Assembly: GCA_003427395.1 (NCBI GenBank)
Contig: BFEA01000247.1
Coordinates: 1,308,572 to 1,337,471 of the forward strand
Origin: Chara braunii
Lineage: Eukaryota; Streptophyta; Charophyceae; Charales; Characeae
Length of the DNA: 28,900 nucleotides
Reading direction: 5' to 3'
Shown: one piece after another, positions 1-9,599 of the stretch
How positions within the stretch are numbered: the first letter of the stretch is position 1
Layout: each line of letters begins with the position of its first letter
Program-made: the position numbers and the translations under genes
Notes under the pieces: generated by a model
What the model saw: only the letters and a program-made list of their open reading frames with translations
Databases searched by the model: none
Told to the model about the DNA's origin: nothing

Positions 1-285
1 GGAGGAAGATGGTGTGAGGTGGTTGGCTATGGTGGATGGGTGAAGAAGATGGAGGAGGAAGATGGTGTGAGGTGGTTGGCTATGGTGGATGGGTGGAGGA
101 GATGGCGGAGGAAGATGTATGGTGGTCGGCTATGGTGGACGTGTGAAGGAGATGGAGGAGGAAGAGGGTGCAAGGGGGGTGGCTATGGAGGATGGTTGAG
201 GAAGGAGGAGGAGGAAGATGGTGTGAGGTGGTTGGCTATGGTGGATGGGTGAAGGAGATGGAGGAGGAAGATGGTGAGAGGTGTC
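1..285. repeat. 53-bp minisatellite (about 5.4 copies)
   Basis: The unit begins GGAGGAAGATGG and recurs at 1, 54, 107, 157, 210 and 263, a spacing of 53 bp with one 50-bp unit. Each unit also holds GTTGGCTATGGTGGA. The period is not a multiple of three, so the reading frames through it change from unit to unit and the Gly/Trp-rich translations are not conserved proteins. The array runs off the left edge of the window. Confidence 0.9.
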
Positions 286-289
286 TGAT

Positions 290-1035
290 ACTTCTTCCTA
301 CTTTACGCGTTCGGCTTTGTCTCCGTAAGTTTTCCCTTGTCACGACTTCAAAAACTTCAGACTTGCAGTACTAGTCCTACAGCAGATATGCAGAAAGCAC
401 AGACTTGCAGAAAACACAGATTTTAGAAAACGCAGTCTTTGCAGATCTGCAGATTTTGCAAAGTTTGCAGAGTTTGCCGTTTTTGCCTAAGGGGGGAGAA
501 CCGAAAAACATAGACTTGCATTTCCTTACCCAAACGATGTCAAACTCAGTCCTAATTTGGTGGGCTCGTTGTCTGTATCCTATGGAAGCACCCCACCAAG
601 TTTGGTCGGATTCCGTCGCCGTTTGCCCCTACTTGCCGTTTTCGGGCACCGTCCGGGCCTCAAGGCGAACAGTTCGGTAAAGTCAATTTTTCGTTTTTGC
701 AGGAAAGTGGACTCAAATGACCTGCAGGTTCTGCAGGTCACCTGTTTATGCCTAGGATATGAGGTCTGAGAAGTCCCAGCCCTCATCTCCCTGGTTTGAC
801 GGAACTTGGCCAAAGTGCCCCCTGGTCGCATTGGCCCCTTAGTCCCGTTTTCGGACCGGCCCGTGCTCCGGGGTTTGGCCATTGGTTTTTCAGCGGCAGC
901 AGCAACATTGTTATGCATAGCAATTGCAGCAACAACAGTCCTAGTAGAAAAAACAGTTTTTTTTTTACCTCCTATTTACCGCGTTCGATTGGAACACCGG
1001 GGGTCTCGTTAGGCCATGTGTGTGTCAAGTCGACT
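290..1035. other. No gene seen; GCAG-rich stretch and a short hairpin
   Basis: No coding region can be supported here. Positions 355-480 hold many irregular copies of TTGCAG/CTGCAGA about 10-12 bp apart. Positions 718-740 form a perfect inverted repeat, TGACCTGCAG and CTGCAGGTCA with a 3-nt loop. The rest is unrecognised. Confidence 0.5.
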
Positions 1036-1039
1036 AACC

Positions 1040-2015
1040 AAGGATGAATCGGACTATCACCAAGTGTATGAAATGCACAAAGCAAGAGTGTGATTAGTGA
1101 GAACACATGCATATAACCAGTGGAACAGCCAAAGGATGAATCGGACTATCACCAAGTGTGTGAAATGGACAAAGCAAGAGTGTGACTGGTGAGAACGCAT
1201 GCATATGACTACTGAGAAAACATGCATATGACTAGTGGAACAGCCAAGGATGAATCGATCTATCACCAAGTGTATGAAATGCGCAAAGCAAGAGTGTGAC
1301 TAGTGAGAACACATGCATATGACTAGTGGAATAGCCAAGGATGAACCGGACTATCACCAAGTGTAAGAAATGCACAAAGCAAGAGTGTGATTGGTGATAA
1401 CACATGCATATGACTAGTGGAACAGCCAAGGACGAACCGGACTATCACCAAGTGTATGAAATGGACAAAGCAAGCGTGTGACTAGTGAGAACAGATGCAT
1501 ATGACTAGTGGAACTACCAAGGATGAATCGGACTATCACCAAGTGTATGAAGTGCACAAAGCAAGAGTGTGACTGGTGAGAACACAAGCATATGACTAGT
1601 GGAACAGCCAAGGATGAATCAGGCTATCACCAAGTGTATGAAATGGACAAAGCAAGAGTGTGACTAGTGAGAACACATGCATATGACTAGTGGAACAACG
1701 AAGGATGAATTGGACTATCACCAAGTGTATGAAATGCACAAAGAAAGAGTGTGACTAGTGAGAACACATGGATATGACTAGTGAAACAGCCAAGGATGAA
1801 CTGGACTATCACCAAGTCTAAGAAATGCACAAAGCAAGAGTGTGACTAGTGAGAACACATGCATAGTGGAACAGCCAAGGATGAATCGGACTATCACCAA
1901 GTGTATGAAATGCACAAAGCAAGAGTGTGACTAGTGAGAACACATGCATGTGACTAGTGAAACAGCCAAGGATGAATCGGATTATCATCAAGTGTACGAA
2001 ATTGACAAAGCAAGA
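1040..2015. repeat. 91-bp satellite array (about 11 copies)
   Basis: The landmark AGGATGAATCGG recurs at 1041, 1133, 1247, 1338, 1429, 1520, 1611, 1702, 1793, 1878 and 1969. Most intervals are exactly 91 bp. The 1133-1247 interval is 114 bp because of a local 23-bp expansion around CATGCATATGACTA, and the 1793-1878 interval has lost 6 bp. Each unit also has CACAAAGCAAGAGTGTGAC and GAGAACACATGCATATGAC. Minus-strand open frames of 60-70 codons are by-products of the array. Confidence 0.95.
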
Positions 2016-2882
2016 GTGAACGATCATCAAAACACTAGGATGAGCACAAACAAGAGTTGCGATTTGCTACTAAGTGAAGAAATGGAGAGAAAGTGAGGGG
2101 AGAGTGAGTGAAACTCACTTTTATGCATGAAATCTCAAGACGGAAAATGACGATTCACATGGGAGTGAAGGAATGCACTAAACAAGAGTGAAAGATCATC
2201 AAAACACTAGGATGAGCACAAACAAAAGTTGTGATTTGCTACTAAGTGAAGAAATGGAGGAAAAGTGAGGGGAGAGTGAGTGAAACCCACTCTTATGCAT
2301 GAAATCACAAGATAGAAAGTAGCGAATCACATGGGAGTGAAGGAATGGACTAAACAAGAGTGAAAGATCACCAAAACACTAGGATGAGCACAAACACAAG
2401 TTGCGATTTGGGGAGAGTGAGTGAAACCCACTCTCATGCATGAAATCACAAGATAGAAAGTGGCGATTCACATGGGAGCGAAAGAATGGACTAAACAAGA
2501 GTGAAAGATCATCAAAACACTAGGATGAGCACAAACAAAAGTTGCGATTTGCTACCAAGTGAAAAAATGGAGAAAAAGTGAGGGGAGAGTGAGTGAGTGA
2601 AACTCACTCTCATGCATNAAATGGAGAAAAAGTGAGGGGAGAGTGAGTGAGTGAAACTCACTCTCATGCATGAAATCACAAGATAGAAAGTGGCGATTCA
2701 CATGGGAGTGAAGGAGTGGATACACAAAAGTGAAAGATCATCAAAAACACTAGGATGAATACAAACACAAGTTGCGATTTGCTACCAAGTAAAGAAATGG
2801 AGAAAAAGTGAGGGGAGAGTGAGTTTCACTCTCATGCATAAAATCACAAGATAGAAAGTGGCGATTCACATGGGAGTGAAGG
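2016..2882. repeat. ~172-bp satellite array (about 5 copies)
   Basis: The landmark GATCATCAAAACACTAGG recurs near 2022, 2194, 2365, 2507 and 2736. The basic period is 171-172 bp. One unit has lost about 29 bp and one is enlarged by a ~54-bp duplication on both sides of a single N at 2618. Each unit contains TTGCGATTTGCTAC, GAGGGGAGAGTGAGTG and GCGATTCACATGGGAG. The array follows the 91-bp satellite directly, and the shared AAACAAGAGTG/CAAGAGTGTG words suggest the two may be related. Confidence 0.9.
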
Positions 2883-2954
2883 ATGACCCCATGTGGAGGC
2901 CATTACTAGTGAAAAGGCCTCCTACTATCTATTCTAAGCTTTGGAATGTGTCTA

Positions 2955-3135
2955 TGGAGAGAGAGAGAAGATGAGGAAAAAGAACAAAAGGAAATGACGG
3001 AACATGGAGGAGTAAGAGAAGAGGAAGGGGAGGAGGGAAGAGGAGAGGAGGAGGAAGAAGAAGAAAAAGAAGAAGAAGAGAAGGAAAAAGAAGAAGAAGA
3101 GAAGGAAGAAGAGGAAGAGGAAGAAGAAGATTCTC
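2955..3135. repeat. Homopurine GA/GAA tract
   Basis: About 180 bp of almost pure purine on the + strand, irregular GAGGAA/GAAGAA units. It translates to poly-Glu/Lys on one strand and poly-Ser/Leu/Phe on the other. These open frames reflect composition and are not annotated as genes. Confidence 0.9.
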
Positions 3136-4737
3136 CTTTCCACTCACCTCCGTGGAGTTGAAGTATCAATCTTGATGATGCTTTCTCCTTCACTTGGTTA
3201 TGGCTCCCTTCTTCCTCAAGCTCTTCTCATTGCTCCTCCTCAGCTCCTTCCTGATGATGGCAAGCTCCCATCACTATGGTTATGGAGTCCTCCCCTCTAG
3301 GAGGGCTAGTGAGACTCCTTCTAGCCTTTCCTTCTACCTCATAGTCTGGAGGCTATGGCGGAGCACCTTCCTAGGCCACCCTCACTACCACCGGCCTCTA
3401 GAGCTCCTCACACTAACCCACAGTCTCCTCTAAGCTCCCACACTAGCAGGGGTTCCCCTGCGAGAAGTGCTCCTATGAACTCACTTACACAGCATGGGCA
3501 TTCCTCATGCAAATGTGAGTGTGGCGGGCAGCTCCCTCAGCTTATGTAGGCTGAAACCGGAGTATCGGCCAGCCCATGAACCTCCTCATGTGCCCCAAAG
3601 TAGATTGAGGCACCCCCAAGGCAAAAACCCACCACTAGGCCTCTCCAGGGGTACCTGGGTCTCATTTTGGCCAAGTACATGCAGTCCGAGTGGTTGGTAC
3701 CAACTCGGATTGCCTCTTGGCATCCTTCAGCCTCCTTTTCCGTTTCAGAATGCTGCCCTCTTGAGTCCAAATGCCCAAGGGGCTGCCCCTCTTGAGAGAA
3801 AGGCCTTTTTCTCAAATTTTTCAGTTTCTAACCCATTTTTGGTAGGCCCCATGCCTCGATGCTATTTCAGCCTTGGATCTGGCTGAGATCTAAGGCCAAC
3901 AATATTCCGAGTTACCCCTTGGTGATCCTTGCTTCAAAAATTTGGGCCCCAACGCTCATCTTTTCAATTTTTGGTGCATCTGACCCTCCGTTTGGGCCAA
4001 ATGCACAGTTTTGTCTTTTTCCTTCTTTTGTTTCTTTCCATTTCAGGCTGCCGACTCATTCCGGAGTTTGCCGTTTGAGTTGACAACATAAAAAACAACC
4101 AAATTCCCTCCTCCATGGATCTAAATCTCAGATTCATGGCCTAAAAGAAAACTGATCATTTTTTTTTTGCATTTTTTCTCAATTTTCTCTTTTTAATTCA
4201 GATTTTGCAGAGATATTGCACCAAGGGTCATATCTCTGCTATCCGGATTGCCCTCCACTAAATGTGGAGGGATGAGGTTACAGTAGGGACCTACCAGTCC
4301 TTACTGTGCCAGTCCCAATAGGCCAGCATATTCTCCTCCACTCTTTTCTCCCCCTTTGGCTCATTCTTCCTCCATTTTCTCACATTTTTCTTTTCTTTTC
4401 TTTATTTTTGATGTGACAAGTGTCAAGTGGCTGTTGAGTCTTTTTCTAGGTCATGGATCCTCATCTATGGCCAGATTCAGACTCAGCAGTTGACCGTTAT
4501 ATCTCGGATGACAATAATGACACCCCCATGCTCATGAGGGGTTCCATTTTGCCTCCTTTAGTCTCAATTTTGAACCCCCTTTGCTCCGAATTTCTTTTGA
4601 CAACCTTTTTTTTGTGTTGAGCCCCTTGGGGCTCTATTTTCTCATGCCTAGCTAGTCCGAGATATCTTGGACTGCTAGGCAGCCCTTCCATCATCATTAT
4701 TTTGCTTTCTTTTCTCTAATGGCTCTCGCACTTGATC
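3136..4737. other. No gene seen; unrecognised noncoding repeat region
   Basis: No domain, splice-site pattern or conserved open frame could be recognised. Short palindromic words occur, for example a CTAGTCC...GGACTGCTAG hairpin near 4650 and the CAGTAGGGAC hairpin at 4281. The frame at 3194-3433 opens with a hydrophobic stretch resembling a signal peptide, but it has no homologous feature and lies in repeat-rich DNA. Confidence 0.4.
4281..4306. repeat. Dispersed CAGTAGGGAC hairpin, copy 1
   Basis: CAGTAGGGAC is followed after 6 nt by GTCCTTACTG, which pairs with the first arm except at one base. A perfect version lies at 5849-5874 and a decayed one starts at 5692. Confidence 0.7.
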
Positions 4738-4960
4738 CCCCTAGTGCTTGCACTAGTGGTGCTAATATTTTCCACCGTCTAGATCCTGATCTCGACGGTG
4801 TCGTTTGCTTTGCGTGACCATTCCTCATGTCGGCTCATGGTTCCCTTGGGACATCTCAAGTCCCCGCCACTCTCCCCGTCCATTTCTTTGTCCCGTCGGT
4901 AGTCCCGTCGGCGCATGTCCCATTTTTGACTATTTTTATTTGGGCCCATTTAGTCCCCCG
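4738..4960 (+). repeat. Diverged noncoding duplication, copy 1
   Basis: This stretch shares ordered words with 6326-6480: AGTGCTTGCACTAGT, then GATCTCGACGGTG (GATCTTGACGGTG in the other copy), then a CTCATG(T/C)CG region, then GTCCCCGCCAC. The two copies are in the same orientation about 1.59 kb apart. The element type is unknown. Confidence 0.6.
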
Positions 4961-5159
4961 ACATCGTCTCGGGCGACGTCCCGTTTTTATTTTGGGACCT
5001 TCTTGTCCTTGTCAGGTCCAATATCCCCTCCTCAAGTGCCCCATGTGTGTCAATTATTCTCGGCGCGGGAACCTCATCTCACGGTTGTCGTTTACCGCCT
5101 CTATTTTCCTCATGCCGAAGTCGCTCTTTTCTAGACTTTTGGGGCTTACCATGGCTCAT

Positions 5160-5560
5160 TTTCCCTTGGGTTAGGCATCCTTATGCAGTTCGTTATTTCT
5201 CGGACTCCAACTGTGGCCATTTCCCTAGTCCCACAGCCCCACAACTTGCCCCTAATTGAAAGAAAATGAAGCGCTCAATTTTTAAGTGCATCCGGGCTCA
5301 ATATTGGCTCAAGATGCATTTAAAACATGTGTTTTCCCTTCCCCATGCAGTCCGTTGTAACTCGGACTGCAGTAGGGGTCAGTTTCCTAGCCCCATTGCC
5401 CCCACAACTAGCCCAAAACTGAAGTAAAACGAAACGGCAAACTTTCAAGTACATTCGGGCTCAATATTGGCTCCGGATGCATCTAAAACATGTGTTTGTC
5501 TTCCCTTATGCAATCCGTTGCATCTCGGTTGCATGGGGCCTTGCTTTTTCTTGATTTTCT
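5160..5560. repeat. ~163-bp tandem repeat (about 2.5 copies)
   Basis: The landmark ATGCAGTCCGTT...CTCGGACT occurs at 5183, 5345 and 5508, and CGGGCTCAATATTGGCTC occurs near 5293 and 5456. The period is therefore 162-163 bp. Each unit carries a small palindrome with GCAGTCCG and CGGACTGC arms. A further isolated palindrome of the same kind lies near 6079. Confidence 0.8.
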
Positions 5561-5810
5561 CTGCAAAATCAAGAGAAAACCAAGGTCCTTTGTAACCGCC
5601 ATATTCCAGAATGTATCTCCCCAAGTGGCCATTGTTGACCGTTAAGGTCTTTTTCTCTTTTCTTTTATTTTATTTTCCCTCCCTTTTTGGACAGTAGGGA
5701 CCTGCCAGTCCCGACTTGTGACAGTAGTTCCACGCCCTCTCTCCCCAGGACATCCCATCGACGGATGCACGCATCACCAAGCTTCTCGGTGCCGACGACG
5801 ACATGTTCGN

Positions 5811-5834
5811 TTTTTTTTTTTTTTTTTTTTTTTT
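5811..5834. other. Poly-T run with an ambiguous base
   Basis: A single N sits at the start of a run of about 24 T. This looks like an assembly uncertainty at a homopolymer. Confidence 0.8.
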
Positions 5835-5848
5835 CCCCTCTTTTTGAA

Positions 5849-5874
5849 CAGTAGGGACCTGCTAGTCCCTACTG
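5849..5874. repeat. Dispersed CAGTAGGGAC hairpin, copy 2 (perfect)
   Basis: CAGTAGGGAC and GTCCCTACTG form a perfect 10-bp stem with a 6-nt loop. It is flanked by pyrimidine-rich sequence and GCCGTTAAGGCCTTT words, which are themselves repeated at about 5943 and 6022. Confidence 0.8.
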
Positions 5875-6325
5875 ACGGCCAACTCACTCCCTCTCACTCC
5901 TTTTGTCAAAGTAGCCGTTAAGTGTCAAAGTGTCAAAGTAGCCGTTAAGGCCTTTGTACTTCTCCCACCTTTTTCTTTTCTTTTTCTTTATTTTTTTAGC
6001 ATGTCAAGTGTCAAAGTAGTCGTTAAGGCCTTTTCTAGGCCCTTCCTCTTAGTTTTGGCCCTCCCTATGCCCATGGTGCAGTCCGTTACATCTCGGACTG
6101 CAATTGTGGTATCGCCATGCCCATGGGAGCCTCCCTTTACCTCTACTTCTCCCACACAGTTGCCCCTCCTACTTCGATTTTCTCTCGGAGGCCTATTTTT
6201 CACATGGAGTCTCTTTTGATTCCATTTTCTTGAGGGAGGCTGATCCGAGATTTTTCGAATTGCTCCCATGCCTCCTCCTTCATGTTTCTTTACTTTTTTT
6301 TTCCCTTGGTCTCCCCGTTTGCTCC

Positions 6326-6480
6326 CACTAGTGCTTGCACTAGTCGTGCGAATACTCTTGACCGTTAAGATCTCGATCTTGACGGTGCATCCTGCTTTAA
6401 TTATTTTTCCCTCATGCCGCTCCGCAGTTTCTCTTGAGACCTTCTCATGTCCCCGCCACTTGTCCCGTGCTAGTCCTTGG
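6326..6480 (+). repeat. Diverged noncoding duplication, copy 2
   Basis: This is the second copy of the stretch at 4738-4960, with AGTGCTTGCACTAGT, GATCTTGACGGTG and GTCCCCGCCAC in the same order. It runs into the 26-bp minisatellite that follows. Confidence 0.6.
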
Positions 6481-6494
6481 TACTTGTCCCGCCT

Positions 6495-6676
6495 GGTGGT
6501 CTCCGACACTTTGTCCCGTCGGTGGTCCCCGACACTTTGTCCCGTCGGTGATTCTCGATATTTTGTCCCGTCGGTGGTCCGCGACAGTTTGTCCCATCGG
6601 TGGTCCTCGACACTTTGTCCTGTCGGTGGTCCCCGACACTTTGTGTCGTCGGTGGTCCCCGACATTTTCTCTAGTG
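6495..6676. repeat. 26-bp minisatellite (7 copies)
   Basis: The unit starts GGTGGTCCCCGACACTTTG and recurs every 26 bp at 6495, 6521, 6547, 6573, 6599, 6625 and 6651. The period is not a multiple of three, so all three frames read through it. The long minus-strand frame at 5988-6665, with its Thr-Asp-Gly-Thr-Lys repeats, is a product of this array. Confidence 0.95.
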
Positions 6677-7460
6677 CTCTCCGGTCGTCAAGGCCCCCTT
6701 CCCGTATGGCTTTGGCACCCCATTGTGGCCCTTACTTTCTAGTGTCCCCCGACCACCAGGGTTGTCCACCTTTCGGCTTACTATTCTCTTGTCATTTGTC
6801 GTGCCCTGCTTGTGCAGTTCATGGCCCCTCGGGTCCTTGCCATGCCAAATTCGAATGACCCTCCTGACCTCATGCTATGCCCTTGTCATGTCACTCACTC
6901 GCTTGCCCTTGTCGGGTCCTTCACCCTGCGGTACTTAGCCCAGGGCATCATTCCTTCCCGCGGTCCCGTCCCAGTCCTTTATTTTTTTTCTCTCTCTTGT
7001 CTCCTTTCTTCGGATTTCTTTGTCGTGCACAACTTGGCTATATACCGGCTCTCAAGTGTTGGGACGTTATTCGGGATCCACAGGTGCTGACAATGGCCCG
7101 CCTAAGGTTGGGCTCACCCGGGAGGCTGCCCCCACGCCCACTCACCTCTTGTTGCATGTTTTTTTAGATAATCCTTCCACGCTGGTTTACGCATGACTCA
7201 ATTGCTTGGTGACATCTTTTTATGTAGGCGTTGTTGGTCTGTAAGTGCAAGGCTCCTGGCATTGCTGTTGTGAGCACACTCATTGGGAGATGCAATTTCG
7301 CATTTAAACCGAGCGCCCTCTTTGACAATGCTGTTGGCGGTGAACAATAGACAAAAAGGACGACGGCAGGATCCCGACCTAAGCCGTCGGGCCTAAAGTC
7401 CTTTCAACTTGTGCACTCACCTCCATTTCTTTGCATTGGAAAATTGAAAATTCGGAAAAT
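6677..7460. other. No gene seen
   Basis: Unrecognised, pyrimidine-rich sequence. A GACCTAAGCCGTCGGGCCTAA stretch near 7375 has weak dyad symmetry. I see no domain, RNA gene or clear repeat boundary. The 5' end of the adjacent Penelope-like element must lie at or before the right side of this stretch. Confidence 0.4.
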
Positions 7461-7805
7461 AATTGTTCCATAACCCATCAACGATGAATCTACAATTAAA
7501 GAATAATCAAGGGGCTACCCCGATACTTCCCACCCCTTTCGGGAGATTTCCTGCCGTTGGCATGATAGGTGCTATACCAAGCTTTCCTCTTGGACACTAT
7601 GTTCCATTTCCTCATGCTTGCATGTCAAACTGCCAGGCATCTGTCTCTCATCGTGTAGTTGGCGTGCACACCTGGAGTCGAATACTAACTTGTATACTGC
7701 AGGAGGTTGGCGCAAGAAACAACTTTGTCATCTTAATAGTGTTGTGCAGGCAGAGCGATTTGAGTTGCAACTGCGAGGTGTTGATCAACAACCCCTTGAA
7801 CAGGT

Positions 7806-8681
7806 ATGGACCCCCTCATTGTTCGACGAGTGATTTATGCAATTGTTCATTTGCCTTCTAAACGTTTTTATGTTGGACAGACGATACATTCTGCACATCA
7901 ACGACTGCAAGAGCATTGGCATACACGACACTCTCCTGCTGCTTTTCGCCATTACCATCTCTATGGTGCAATGTGTGGGCAACCAACATTTAACTTTGCA
8001 GCTTGGCCCTTGGAATGCATCGATCCTACCCTTCATCATACGTCCGAAGGTCTTGTTGATCATGCCCACTTTCGAGGGGCTGCTGCACCCCGCGAGGGTT
8101 TATGGGTTCGGAAACTTCGAACTCTTCACCCCAACGGTTTCAGTACAGTCCTTCCAACGGCTAGACTGTCGTCTCCACGACGACACTTCCGCCCTCATCG
8201 TTGGACACAAATGGGGCCCCGTCCCTTTGCTCCTCAGCCCCCTGTACCTCCTCATGCCCCAACCCCTCTTGTTTCCCTCCCTACCACATCTATTGCTGCT
8301 CCATCCGTTCCTGCACCGGCTGATCCTTCTCACATAGCAACCCTTTTACCAACGCCCGTTGGCTCTTACGTTGCACCCCTTTTATCAACACCCTCTCACT
8401 GTGTACCTCTCGTGCCAACACCCCGTCATTGTTTACCCCTTTTGCCAACACCTTCGGTTAGGTCCTTTGTTGTCGATCTTCGTTCGGGTCCCAAATTTAT
8501 AATTCATACCTCACTGCATCGCCTTCTCAGTGAAGCTGCTTCGGGTAACTGGTGTCGTGCCAAGGCTGATATTGAGCAAACAACACCAACATGGCGGGTA
8601 CAACTTTTGCAATGGCTTTACAATAATGTCTCCAATGCGGACATGACAACAGACATTCGAGAACTTGAATGCCTTATCTGA
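7806..8681 (+). pseudogene. GIY-YIG endonuclease domain of Penelope-like copy A
   Basis: The domain nicks target DNA to prime reverse transcription. Numbering from the ATG at 7806, the GIY strand is Val-Ile-Tyr 9-11, the YIG strand is Tyr-Val-Gly 22-24, the expected catalytic Arg is Arg33 with His37 four residues on, and the metal-binding Glu is Glu97 in REGLWVRKLRTLHPNGF, a typical C-terminal signature of this nuclease class. No Cys pair lies between the GIY and YIG strands, so the CCHH finger of canonical Penelope nucleases is missing. Residues after about 115 are Pro-rich, with a repeated PLLPTP motif, then a helical stretch. The frame stops at 8681 and the element continues in another frame. 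The likely true start is upstream: a frame ending at 7833 (with LNSVVQAERFELQL) appears to lead in by a frameshift near 7800. Confidence 0.85.
8341..8455 (+). repeat. Pro-rich degenerate repeat in the endonuclease-RT linker
   Basis: Four imperfect units of CCCCTTTTRYCAACACC spaced 28-36 bp apart encode PLLPTP-like hexapeptides. It lies between the endonuclease and the CxC linker and probably encodes a flexible spacer. Confidence 0.65.
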
Positions 8682-8755
8682 AAATCCCAGCATACCTGCC
8701 AACGTTACACAACACAACCTTGTGACCCATTTACTAACCACATCAAGGTCGTGCT

Positions 8756-9520
8756 ATGAACTTGCGCCATGTGTTACAACTGTCGGATGTAGTTGCATTG
8801 CACCCCGACCCTCAAGCAGCCACACATGTTAGAGTATGTGACAAACTGATGCCGCCTACGCGTGTCGAGTTTGGTAACTTCACTGATGTGGCCTTGAGTG
8901 TTCCTCCTGGCATGACCTTACACGACTCCTCTAATTGTGAATGTTGTTGAGCCTTTCCACAGTGTTCTGATCTTGTGGATGGCCATATTGTGTCTGTTGA
9001 CTACAATATTATCTGCGATGATAAGCCTTTGCAAGCGTTTTCAAGAAGGCTCCAAGTATCGGCTGAATGGGGAAATTGCCGATGTGTTGCAGACACTGGC
9101 AATTGGACTAGATGAGTACATTGCCAATTACAAAAGGTTGTTGGTCGGACATTCTCGACCTGCTTCTTTCTCGTCTCTTTCTCAGAAGATGAACAACTGG
9201 CGTTCTGCAATCCTTGCGCATTGTCAATCCAATCCATCTCCGTTCTCCAATCATGTGAACCAGCCACGTTCACTTCGTTCTACGCATGCCTCCTTGCACC
9301 ATCTTCGACAACACTTTGCCATTGTCCCTGTGGACAAAACATCGCACGATTTGGTAATTTGCTGCAAGAATTGGTATTTGTTTCATCTCTCTACCCATTT
9401 GGACAGTCCCACTTATACTCATCCTCCATTGCTGATGTCCTTGACCACCATGCAATGTGGAATCACCATTGGGGTTACACCCACACTGATACCCTACCTT
9501 ACCTTTACTATGTACTAAAG
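8756..9520 (+). pseudogene. CxC linker and RT N-terminal region of copy A
   Basis: The frame from 8756 encodes a stretch (NLRHVLQLSDVVALHPDP) leading to the CxC motif (Cys-Glu-Cys-Cys near 8937), then a TGA at 8946-8948. Beyond it the same frame continues with DGHIVSVDYNII, matching DGHIEFVDYNIM in copy B. This DGH region is typical of the segment just before the RT fingers in N-terminal-endonuclease Penelope-like elements. A second frame (ORF from 8937) carries HFAIVPVDKTSHDLVICCK at about 9305-9370, the conserved strand around RT motif 1, with IVPVDKT resembling the IVPADKA form of the family. At least two frameshifts separate these blocks. Confidence 0.75.
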
Positions 9521-9599
9521 CTCACAAGCCTCCTCCAACTCTTCACAACATTCTTGGATTCACAACACAAAATAACAGTGTTGATCCCCCGCATGCTCC

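Noticed and set aside
1040-2882. A CRISPR array
   Set aside because: The units are contiguous tandem repeats of 91 and 172 bp without unique spacers, and the context is eukaryotic.
2906-3193. Poly-Ser/Leu/Phe and poly-Glu frames
   Set aside because: They follow from the homopurine tract on either strand and have no other support.
3194-3433. A small secreted protein with an N-terminal hydrophobic stretch
   Set aside because: 79 codons, no homologous motif, no conserved context, in repeat-rich DNA. A hydrophobic start arises readily from the CT-rich composition.
5988-6665. 225-codon minus-strand frame with Thr-Asp-Gly-Thr-Lys repeats
   Set aside because: It is generated by the 26-bp minisatellite. 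The period shifts frame, so the repeats do not indicate a conserved protein.
7800-7812. A 5' splice site (CAG-GTATGG) before the endonuclease frame
   Set aside because: It fits the consensus, but no matching acceptor can be supported, and a frameshift explains the change of frame equally well.
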